From: an uncultured bacterium
GTDB taxonomy: Bacteria > Patescibacteriota > Microgenomatia > UBA1406 > GWC2-37-13
NCBI GenBank assembly: GCA_937914905.1
Contig: CALESU010000152.1
Location: 1-14,599, forward strand
DNA: 14,599 bases
Direction of reading: 5' to 3'
Of this stretch, positions 8,161-14,157 are shown in pieces; positions within the stretch are counted from its first letter, which is position 1; each line of letters opens with the position of its first letter. A program made the position numbers and the translations under genes. The notes under the pieces are model-generated. The model was not told where the DNA came from. It saw nothing but the letters and a program-made list of their open reading frames with translations, and did not search any database.

Positions 8161-8169
8161 AGCTCCTTA
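8161..8169 (-). promoter_or_regulatory. Strong but close-set Shine-Dalgarno of ftsI
   Basis: Reading leftward, TAAGGAGCT directly precedes the ftsI ATG, and its TAA is the ftsL stop codon. It is the strongest ribosome binding site in the leftward cluster. The spacing of about 2 bases from AGGAG to ATG is shorter than usual. rsmH and murB have no comparable sequence before their starts. Confidence 0.6.
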
Positions 8170-8439
8170 ATTACGCGCGTATTGCGGTACTTCAGTATAG
8201 ATGGGTTTGTTGAATTTTCCATACTCAAGTTCTGCAGCAAGAGATGCGGTCATAGTGTATGAACTAAGTCGAAAGAGTTCTTGAGTAATCTCTGAGTTTT
8301 CTTTTTGCAAATTACCTGTTTCTTGTTCAAACGTATGAATCTCGTCACTAAGGGTAATTCCTTGTACGAATAATGCAATATTGACTACAACCAAAACTGC
8401 TAAAGCAAAGAGAATTGTCATATTGAGGGATATTTTCAT
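8167..8439 (-). CDS. ftsL: FtsL-like septum-formation membrane protein
   Basis: Small bitopic membrane protein of 90 aa in the place held by ftsL in dcw clusters, between rsmH and ftsI. In other bacteria FtsL joins FtsB and FtsQ in a scaffold that activates FtsW/FtsI at the septum. Residues 1-7 are cytoplasmic, about 8-28 form a single hydrophobic segment, and about 30-60 look like a coiled coil (LSDEIHTFEQETGNLQKEN). The short polar tail lies outside the cell. FtsL and FtsB/DivIC are too divergent to separate by sequence alone, so the name rests mostly on position and topology. The ATG overlaps the rsmH stop (ATGA), and no clear ribosome binding site is seen, so translation is probably coupled to rsmH. 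Confidence 0.75.
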   Translation of the reverse strand: MKISLNMTILFALAVLVVVNIALFVQGITLSDEIHTFEQETGNLQKENSEITQELFRLSSYTMTASLAAELEYGKFNKPIYTEVPQYARN

Positions 8440-9275
8440 GTTTTTTGAATAACTCGTAATGTTGCGGATCTTTCGAAATGTGCCAGCTTCCGCATGCGCT
8501 CTACCGCAATTTTTTCTGTTGTAGCCAGTCCTTTCAATGACCGAGCAAACAACTTTACATATCTGTCTTCTAATGAGTGAAATGTGATCGTGACAATCTT
8601 TCCTTTGGGTTCAAGAATGTCAAAAGCACCTTTTAAACCGCTCATGATTGAATCTGGCTCTTGGTTTACGATGATCCGCAATGCTTGGAAAAAGCGTGCA
8701 TAGCACTTCTCTTTACTTTCTCTTCCTGCTTTTGGTCCTAGAGCATTTTGTATAACTTTGAGAAATGAGGAGACGAGGAATATCTTTTCTTTTCCCCGAT
8801 TACTTACGATCTCTTTGACCACTTTATCAGTTAGCGGATCTTCAGAATAAGCCCCCAGTTCTTTTCGCAACGTATCTTCAGATGCTGTTTGCACATATTC
8901 CCAAGCAGGTTGCGTTTCCTGTGAAGGAAACAATCTCATGTCGAGAATTTCTTCTTCAGATCGGTAAGACAATCCTTTTCCATGCATTTGGAGTTGAGTC
9001 ATGGAGAGCCCAAAATCAAATAGGACTCCTGAAACCGGAATCCATGATGCGTTGCGTGCAATATCTGCAATCTCTGCAAAATTACCATGGACTACCTTGA
9101 TATCTTTTGCTTTTTCAACTTGAAGTTGATCCGCATCAATCCCCATAACCAATCCTCCCTTTTGAGCTATCAAATGGGAATGGCCTCCTTCACCATACGT
9201 CGCATCTATGTATTTCTTTCCTTTCTGTACTGAGAGTTGCTCTACAGCTTCTTCAAGGAATACCGATGTATGCAT
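8436..9275 (-). CDS. rsmH: 16S rRNA (cytosine1402-N4)-methyltransferase RsmH
   Basis: SAM-dependent methyltransferase (old name MraW) that modifies C1402 of 16S rRNA in the decoding centre. Motifs in order: HTSVFLEEAV at the N-terminus, DATYGEGGHS (24-33, SAM loop), GIDAD (45-49), VLFDFGLSMTQL (84-95, in place of the usual LLDLGVSSPQLD), LDMRL, CYARFFQALRIIVNQE and TFHSLEDR. At 279 aa it is somewhat shorter than the common length of about 310. It is the second gene of the cluster, 29 bp after mraZ. That gap contains a 13-bp inverted repeat but no Shine-Dalgarno sequence. The start ATG gives the normal family N-terminus. Confidence 0.95.
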   Translation of the reverse strand: MHTSVFLEEAVEQLSVQKGKKYIDATYGEGGHSHLIAQKGGLVMGIDADQLQVEKAKDIKVVHGNFAEIADIARNASWIPVSGVLFDFGLSMTQLQMHGKGLSYRSEEEILDMRLFPSQETQPAWEYVQTASEDTLRKELGAYSEDPLTDKVVKEIVSNRGKEKIFLVSSFLKVIQNALGPKAGRESKEKCYARFFQALRIIVNQEPDSIMSGLKGAFDILEPKGKIVTITFHSLEDRYVKLFARSLKGLATTEKIAVERMRKLAHFERSATLRVIQKT

Positions 9276-9285
9276 AGTTTTTAAG

Positions 9286-9298
9286 GTGATTCAATCAC
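9286..9298. repeat. 13-bp inverted repeat in the mraZ-rsmH gap
   Basis: GTGATT-C-AATCAC: perfect 6-bp arms around one central base, the only clear structure in the 29-bp mraZ-rsmH gap, about 11 bases before the rsmH start. It could be a small operator. A one-base centre is too tight for an RNA hairpin with all six pairs. It may also be chance. Confidence 0.4.
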
Positions 9299-9304
9299 GA
9301 ATTG

Positions 9305-9718
9305 TTAGAGTGCTCCGTCTTGTTGTAACTTGGTAATATATTGATTCCATGCTTCTTGTGACCATACTTCAAAATGGTCTCCTACACCGCTTATCACCAC
9401 TTTTTTTTGAATCCCTGCTGATGTTTGTAGTGGTTTGGGAATAATCATTCTTCCTTGTTCGTCAAGATCAACGTATACGGTTGAAGAAAAGAGGAGTCTG
9501 CGCTTATCAATATGCTCTTTTTCAAGCAACGATACGGTAATCAGATCCTCAGCTCGTTTTTCCCAATCATGCTTGTCATATCCTGCCAAACAATTTCCAA
9601 AGCCGCGGGTTATGACTATCTGTGAACCATGAAGTACTTCGCGAATCTTTTTGGGAAGCGCGACACGACCGCCTTCAGTCATTGTTCCTTCGTATTCACC
9701 ATAAAACACCATATTCAA
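9305..9718 (-). CDS. mraZ: Transcriptional regulator MraZ
   Basis: DNA-binding protein with two SpoVT/AbrB-type swapped-hairpin domains, in other bacteria forming rings that bind direct repeats in front of its own operon and control division and wall genes. Domain 1 (about 6-50) has FYGEYEGTMTEGGRVALPKKIRE; domain 2 (about 78-122) has VDLDEQGRMIIPKPLQTSAGI. 137 aa is slightly short but normal. Start choice: TTG at 9718 is preceded by AAGGTGA with 7 bases spacing, whereas ATG at 9712 (MVFYGEYEG) fits the usual family N-terminus and would suit a leaderless message. It is the first gene of the nine-gene leftward cluster and diverges from murJ. Four 10-bp repeats span its start region, suggesting self-regulation. 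Confidence 0.94.
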   Translation of the reverse strand: MNMVFYGEYEGTMTEGGRVALPKKIREVLHGSQIVITRGFGNCLAGYDKHDWEKRAEDLITVSLLEKEHIDKRRLLFSSTVYVDLDEQGRMIIPKPLQTSAGIQKKVVISGVGDHFEVWSQEAWNQYITKLQQDGAL

Positions 9719-9732
9719 CCATTATTCACCTT
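9693..9732 (-). promoter_or_regulatory. Four tandem 10-bp repeats at the mraZ start, putative MraZ operator
   Basis: Reading leftward on the minus strand, four units follow without gaps: AAGGTGAATA, ATGGTTGAAT, ATGGTGTTTT, ATGGTGAATA. The core A(A/T)GGT(G/T) recurs at an exact 10-bp period, one helical turn. Known MraZ sites are short G-rich direct repeats with the same 10-bp period upstream of mraZ (TGGGN with 5-base spacers in E. coli; an AAAGTG-type motif in Mycoplasma). The array covers the ribosome binding site and start codons, and two units lie in coding sequence, where GEY codons partly explain the last unit. Confidence 0.6.
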
Positions 9733-9749
9733 TTTGACACAAAAGTCAA
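9721..9749 (-). promoter_or_regulatory. Candidate sigma70-type promoter of the mraZ cluster
   Basis: On the minus strand, TTGACT (9749-9744) and AATAAT (9726-9721) are separated by exactly 17 bases, each one mismatch from consensus. Transcription would begin near 9714, practically at the ATG at 9712, giving a leaderless message that does not use the nearby AAGGTGA. A weaker alternative -10 (TATTTT, about 9760-9755) would leave a leader of some 30 bases containing that site. Confidence 0.45.
9726..9732 (-). promoter_or_regulatory. Ribosome binding site AAGGTGA of mraZ
   Basis: AAGGTGA on the minus strand lies 7 bases before TTG 9718, which is optimal, and 13 bases before ATG 9712. This favours the TTG start if the transcript includes it. 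It is also the first unit of the 10-bp repeat array, so regulator binding and ribosome binding would compete for the same DNA/RNA segment. Confidence 0.45.
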
Positions 9750-9786
9750 GAGATAAAATACTCATTCCAAACCCATTGCAGTACTC

Positions 9787-9792
9787 TATAAT
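9787..9792 (+). promoter_or_regulatory. Candidate -10 element of murJ
   Basis: A perfect TATAAT occurs 13 bases before ATG 9806. The -35 region is poor (TTCCAA at 9765-9770, 16-base spacing). If used, transcription would start near 9799, leaving a leader of only a few bases with no Shine-Dalgarno. The alternative murJ start ATG 9791 would lie inside this element. The rest of 9719-9805 holds the mraZ signals. Confidence 0.35.
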
Positions 9793-9805
9793 GATCCATA
9801 CCAGC

Positions 9806-11434
9806 ATGAACGCACTATTCACCAAAACGAGAGATTTCATCTTCGCGAAGCAGACAAGCATGCTCTCTTCGACACTTATCTTATCGGGGATGATGATCGT
9901 ATCTCGCATTGCTGGATTTATCCGGTTCCGAATTCTCGCAGGCTACTTCACGAAAGAAGAGTTGGATATTTTTTATGCAGCATTTAGGATCCCGGATCTG
10001 GTATTTGAAATTCTCATAAATGGCGCACTCAGCACCGCATTTATTCCCTTTTTTGTCCAATATCAAAAACGTCCGGATGAGCAAAATAAAGTCATCTCTT
10101 CCGTGATCAATATGGTCACACTGGTTCTTTCTGGCTTTATCGTAATTTTAGTTATTGCGATGCCACTTCTTATGCCGGTCCTCGCTCCTGGATTTACCCC
10201 GGAACAAGCAAGTATTTTAGTGGCATATTCACGAATACTTCTTTTAGGACAACTCCCGTTCTTGGTCCTTGGGAATTTCCTCTCTGGGATAAGCCAGGCT
10301 AAAAAGTCATTTCTCATTCCTGCACTTGCTCCCGTGGTATACAACATCGCAATCATCATCTTTATTTATCTTTTTGCAGATCAGTATCACCTCATGGCCC
10401 CCATTACTGGCGTGGTCCTCGGGGCATTTTTCTTTTTTGTAGTTCAACTTCCTGTGCTCCATTATTCGCAATTTCGTTATGAGCTCATTATCACTCACAT
10501 TAAAGAGTCTATTCGGTTTTTCCGTGTCGCAGTCCCTCGTATTTTGACAATTATTGTGTCTCAGATAGATGCAACGGTGGATCTTACTCTTGCAACTCTC
10601 CTTGGCCCCGGATCATACACTATCTTTTACCTTGCACAAAGACTTCAGCTTTTGCCCGTATCTGTATTTGGAATGGCATTAGGACAGGCTTCTCTTCCCT
10701 ATTTGACGGAAGTATTTCAAGAGAAACGCATGAAAGAATTCAAGAATATCATTGTAAACTCCATGTTGAGTATTTTTTTCTTTACCATCCCATCTGCCGC
10801 ATTTCTCATAATCACAAGAACTCCCATTGTTCGACTTTTTTACGGAGGTCAAAAATTTGACTGGGACGCAACAGTTCTTACCGCATTTACCTTGTCCTAT
10901 TTTGCAATTGCTCTCCCTTTGCATGCCATTTATTATTTTGTGACGCGATGTTTTTACGCCATTTTTGATACCAAAACTCCCTTTTATGTGACCGCTGTCA
11001 CTATCGTACTTTCCGCTTGCTTAAGTCTCTTTTTCATCTTGGTTCTCAAACTTCCCGTTTGGTCTCTTGCTCTCTCGTTTTCCATCACCATGTCTCTTCG
11101 CACCATCATTCTCCTCATATTTCTCTATGCAAAAATTGGAGGATTTGATGTGTGGTATTTTGGGAAAGAAACGCTCCGCATTAGTATTGCTGCTTTTAAT
11201 ACAAGTGTCCTTTCGTACTTTCTCACGCGATTACTCGATGGATTGATATTAGACACTTCTCGAACTCTCAACGTATTTATCCTCCTTACTATTGCCGGAT
11301 CCTTCTATCTTGTTGTATATTTATTCTTAAGCTGGCTTTTTGGCGTCAAAGAAATGTATTTAATTACCAAAATGGTGATGAAAATACGAGGCTCAAAAAG
11401 TAAGGTTACCGAAATATATCAGAGTGTTGAATAA
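9806..11434 (+). CDS. murJ: Lipid II flippase MurJ (MviN family)
   Basis: Polytopic inner-membrane protein of the MOP superfamily that moves lipid II to the outer face for peptidoglycan polymerisation. The chosen start gives 542 aa with about 14 hydrophobic segments. Functionally important charged positions of E. coli MurJ have counterparts: the Arg pair in SRIAGFIRFR, Asp in EELDIFYAAFRIPDL, and the Arg of YLAQRLQLLP in the seventh-helix region. GALSTAFIPFF and GMALGQASLPYL are also typical. The frame is open back to 9629, but those codons overlap mraZ on the other strand and do not resemble MurJ. ATG 9806 is preferred because of the TATAAT just upstream; ATG 9791 is possible. No Shine-Dalgarno is visible. 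It leads a rightward group with deoA and mltG, and diverges from mraZ. Confidence 0.93.
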   Translation: MNALFTKTRDFIFAKQTSMLSSTLILSGMMIVSRIAGFIRFRILAGYFTKEELDIFYAAFRIPDLVFEILINGALSTAFIPFFVQYQKRPDEQNKVISSVINMVTLVLSGFIVILVIAMPLLMPVLAPGFTPEQASILVAYSRILLLGQLPFLVLGNFLSGISQAKKSFLIPALAPVVYNIAIIIFIYLFADQYHLMAPITGVVLGAFFFFVVQLPVLHYSQFRYELIITHIKESIRFFRVAVPRILTIIVSQIDATVDLTLATLLGPGSYTIFYLAQRLQLLPVSVFGMALGQASLPYLTEVFQEKRMKEFKNIIVNSMLSIFFFTIPSAAFLIITRTPIVRLFYGGQKFDWDATVLTAFTLSYFAIALPLHAIYYFVTRCFYAIFDTKTPFYVTAVTIVLSACLSLFFILVLKLPVWSLALSFSITMSLRTIILLIFLYAKIGGFDVWYFGKETLRISIAAFNTSVLSYFLTRLLDGLILDTSRTLNVFILLTIAGSFYLVVYLFLSWLFGVKEMYLITKMVMKIRGSKSKVTEIYQSVE

Positions 11435-11440
11435 ACCCAT

Positions 11441-12700
11441 ATGTCAAATCAACAAAACCTCCTTCTTGCAAAAGAAGCAATCAAAAAGAAATTAACCGGT
11501 CGCGAACTCAATTACCGAGAGATGTACGCTCTCATGGATGAGATTGCCAGTGAGCGCCTGGGCGATGTCCTTACTACCTACTTTGCAGCTGCAGGGTTTC
11601 GAGAAGGGTTTAGTGATGAAGAGTTGTATTATCTTACGAAAGCAATGGTTGAAACGGGAACCCAACTCCATTTTGATGGGATAGTCGCGGATAAGCATTC
11701 AATAGGTGGGATCTCGGGAACGCGTGCCAGCATGATTATTGTACCTATTGTTGTTGCCGCAGGATACCAAATGCCCAAAACGTCATCCCGTGCCATCACG
11801 AGTCCTGCAGGTACTGCGGATGTTATGGAAGTACTCGCACCGGTAAACCTCACTCCTGACCACGTGAGAAAAGTGATGAGCGAAGTTCGGGGATGCATCA
11901 TTTGGGGAGGACACTTAGGGATTGCACCCGCAGACGATGTTATTATCCGTGTGGAAGAACCACTTTCTTTTGAGTCATTTGACAAAATCATCATTTCCAT
12001 CATGGCAAAAAAGATTGCTGTTTCAGCGAATCATCTGGTAATTGACATACCCATTGGAAAAACAATGAAGATCAAGTATCACAAAGATGCTCTCGTCGTA
12101 AAAAAGAAGTTTGAGCAGATTGCACATCGATTTGGTATTCATATTGAAGTTGATATCCATGAAACAGAAGAGCCAGCAGGACATGCGGTAGGACCCACTC
12201 TTGAGGCGATTGATGTGTTGAAGGTCTTGGGGCAAGATCCTACGAGACCGATGGAGCTTGAGGCAAGGTCTATTCGCTTGGCTTCAAAACTATTAGCGCT
12301 TTGCTATAAAACGGAAGGGAAAACAAATGATCCTGTGGCAGATGCTAACGAGATTTTGAAAAGCGGAAAAGCTGAAGAAACCTTCAGAAAGATTATTAAA
12401 GCCCAGGGAGGAAATCCAAACATTCGTTGGCAAGACCTTCCAAAAGGTTCTCATATCCATGAAGTAGTGGCGAATCAATCTGGTACAATAGGCTCAATCA
12501 ACAACTATAACCTGAATGCATTAACCAAGATTCTGGGTGCACCAAAAGATCAAAAAGCGGGAATTGAGATTCTCAAGCGCCCGGGTGAAGTCGTCACAAA
12601 AGATGATCCATTAATGAAATGGTATGCATCATCTGCAAAGCACCTCCAAGAAGCGGTTGAGACGTTAGATGGATTTCCCATTTACCACATAACCCCATGA
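11441..12700 (+). CDS. deoA: AMP phosphorylase / thymidine phosphorylase family protein, no archaeal-type N-terminal domain
   Basis: Nucleoside/nucleotide phosphorylase that cleaves the base from a (deoxy)ribonucleoside or AMP with phosphate. The core has KHSIGGISGTR (85-95, phosphate loop), KTSSRAITSPAGTADVMEVL (113-132), WGGHLGIAPADDVIIRVE (155-172), IDIPIGKTMKIK (201-212) and HAVGPTLEAIDVL (248-260), with a C-terminal PYNP-type domain containing KDDPLMKWYASS (387-398). The KTSSRAITS...GTAD block matches archaeal AMP phosphorylases better than E. coli-type thymidine phosphorylase (KMSGRGLGHTGGTLD). Archaeal AMP phosphorylases have about 500 residues with an extra N-terminal domain of about 80, absent here (419 aa). 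AMP phosphorylase takes part in a nucleoside-salvage route with a type III RuBisCO in some archaea and CPR bacteria; no partner gene is in this window. It starts 6 bp after murJ and overlaps mltG by ATGA. Substrate uncertain. Confidence 0.85.
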   Translation: MSNQQNLLLAKEAIKKKLTGRELNYREMYALMDEIASERLGDVLTTYFAAAGFREGFSDEELYYLTKAMVETGTQLHFDGIVADKHSIGGISGTRASMIIVPIVVAAGYQMPKTSSRAITSPAGTADVMEVLAPVNLTPDHVRKVMSEVRGCIIWGGHLGIAPADDVIIRVEEPLSFESFDKIIISIMAKKIAVSANHLVIDIPIGKTMKIKYHKDALVVKKKFEQIAHRFGIHIEVDIHETEEPAGHAVGPTLEAIDVLKVLGQDPTRPMELEARSIRLASKLLALCYKTEGKTNDPVADANEILKSGKAEETFRKIIKAQGGNPNIRWQDLPKGSHIHEVVANQSGTIGSINNYNLNALTKILGAPKDQKAGIEILKRPGEVVTKDDPLMKWYASSAKHLQEAVETLDGFPIYHITP

Positions 12701-13656
12701 AAAAAATAGCTATCCTGCTCGCTTTATGTGCAACACTCGTTATCGGAAGCTTGCTTTTGTATCGAGAAGGTTCTCTTCCTGTAAATAGCAAGGAGGAGGG
12801 CTCAACCATTTTTGTAGTTGGAAAAGGCGAAAATCTAGACGACATTATCAATACCCTATCTCAAGAAAAACTCATCCGAAACAGGCTTGTTTTTTACCTT
12901 ATTGTGAAACGCTTGGGAATAGAGAGGTCTATACAAGCAGGAGATTTCAGGCTCTCCCAGTCAATGTCCGCAGAAGAAGTAGCACAAGAACTGACTCATG
13001 GAACAATTGACGTATGGGTCACGATCCCCGAAGGGTTCCGGAAAGAAGAAGTGGCAGAGCTCATGGGAGTTGAGTTTAATATCCCTGAAACCGAGTTCAA
13101 TTCACTTGCTGAAGAAGGGTTTTTATTCCCAGACACCTATCTTATTCCGAAAAATCCGAGCGCCGAGCAAGTCATAACGGTAATGAAGAACACATTTAAT
13201 ACGAAATATTCCAAAGAGTTGCAAGCAAAAGCACGAGAGAAAGGTCTGACTGATCTTGAGCTTGTCACTCTCGCTTCGATAATAGAAAAAGAAGCTTTCA
13301 AACATGACAAGCAAGAAATAGCAAATATCATTTACAAGAGGTTAACAGAAGAATACCCATTACAGATTGATGCGACAGTTCAGTATGCACTAGGGTACCA
13401 ACCATCAGAGAAACGGTGGTGGAAAAAATCAGTCACATTTGCTGATCTCAAATACGAATCCCCTTATAACACCTATCTGAATGAGGGGTTGCCTCCCGGA
13501 CCTATTGCAAATCCCGGTCTTGCATCTTTAGAAGCTGCGGCAAATGCCACAGATGAAACTCCCTATTTCTTCTATCTCCATGACTCAAAGGGGAGAACGT
13601 ACTATGCAGAAACGTACGAAGAGCATCAAAAGAATATTGAGAGATACTTGAGATAG
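12697..13656 (+). CDS. mltG: Endolytic murein transglycosylase MltG (YceG family)
   Basis: Membrane-anchored lytic transglycosylase that cuts nascent glycan strands at or near the membrane and is thought to end strand growth. Residues 1-3 are basic, about 4-22 form one membrane segment, and a LysM-like region follows (about 36-110, VVGKGENLDDIINTL). The catalytic domain has GFLFPDTYLI (141-150), LASIIEKEA (192-200) with Glu197 aligning with catalytic Glu218 of E. coli MltG, QIDATVQYALG (223-233) and YNTYLNEGLPPGPIANPG (257-274). 319 aa is normal. The ATG overlaps the deoA stop (ATGA), so translation is likely coupled. Pairing with murJ on one strand groups lipid II export with strand cleavage. 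Confidence 0.95.
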   Translation: MKKIAILLALCATLVIGSLLLYREGSLPVNSKEEGSTIFVVGKGENLDDIINTLSQEKLIRNRLVFYLIVKRLGIERSIQAGDFRLSQSMSAEEVAQELTHGTIDVWVTIPEGFRKEEVAELMGVEFNIPETEFNSLAEEGFLFPDTYLIPKNPSAEQVITVMKNTFNTKYSKELQAKAREKGLTDLELVTLASIIEKEAFKHDKQEIANIIYKRLTEEYPLQIDATVQYALGYQPSEKRWWKKSVTFADLKYESPYNTYLNEGLPPGPIANPGLASLEAAANATDETPYFFYLHDSKGRTYYAETYEEHQKNIERYLR

Positions 13657-13663
13657 ATTCTGC

Positions 13664-13684
13664 AACGAAGAGCGTTTGTTTTTA
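13664..13684 (+). terminator. Weak possible terminator after mltG
   Basis: AACG, a 5-base loop AAGAG, then CGTT, followed by TGTTTTTA. It lies 7 bases after the mltG stop in the 34-bp gap between convergent genes, the right place for a terminator. The stem has only 4 pairs, so the call is weak. Confidence 0.25.
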
Positions 13685-13690
13685 CTATTC

Positions 13691-14131
13691 TTACCCAATC
13701 TTCTTCCAGTAGTAACTCAACGAATTACCCTCAGGGAAATTGTCTATCTTGCCATAGAGTGAGTATCCCATCTTCTCGTAAAAGTCTGGCGCTTGCCACG
13801 TAAACGTATCTGTGTATGCAATAGTGGCTCCTCGAAGACATCCTTCTTTTTCAGCTAAAGACATTAATGTACTCCCCCATTTCTGATTCCGCACAGTTTC
13901 ATCGATCCACAATGTGTCTATATGTAATCCATTCCATAAAACAGAAGCAACTACAACCCCTTTGAGAACACCTGTATTGTCTTTGAGTAAGATTGAGAAC
14001 GTATCCGTTTTCCTTGGATGACCTTTCCTCGCATGATGGGCCAACATTCCATCAACCATAATTTGTTTATCTTGAGGATTGGGTTCACCTTGAATAGTTT
14101 CCGTGATAAGAGGAGTTTGAGATGGGGTCAT
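13691..14131 (-). CDS. GNAT family N-acetyltransferase
   Basis: Acetyl-CoA-dependent acetyltransferase of 146 aa with unknown acceptor. The GNAT fold shows as a beta strand with VVVASVLWNGLHIDTLWIDETVRN (about 59-82), followed by the acetyl-CoA loop QKWGSTLM (83-90) and helix, and the C-terminal TFTWQAPDFYEKMGYSLYGKIDNFPEGN block (about 109-136). This is a common subgroup in which an FYEKxGY motif precedes a xGxxxxYPxG-like loop. The start ATG gives a typical N-terminus, though no Shine-Dalgarno is visible. It lies 26 bp downstream of the ftsK stop on the same strand and converges on mltG. I see nothing that links it to the wall genes functionally. Confidence 0.85.
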   Translation of the reverse strand: MTPSQTPLITETIQGEPNPQDKQIMVDGMLAHHARKGHPRKTDTFSILLKDNTGVLKGVVVASVLWNGLHIDTLWIDETVRNQKWGSTLMSLAEKEGCLRGATIAYTDTFTWQAPDFYEKMGYSLYGKIDNFPEGNSLSYYWKKIG

Positions 14132-14157
14132 AATACAAGATCGATAATACCGTCAAA

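Noticed and set aside
9629..9790. In-frame 5' extension of murJ (about 54 extra codons)
   Set aside because: It overlaps the mraZ coding sequence on the opposite strand, does not resemble a MurJ N-terminus, and the membrane helices begin after ATG 9806.
11629..12003. Minus-strand open frame of 124 codons inside deoA
   Set aside because: Antisense to conserved active-site codons of the phosphorylase; no recognisable domain.
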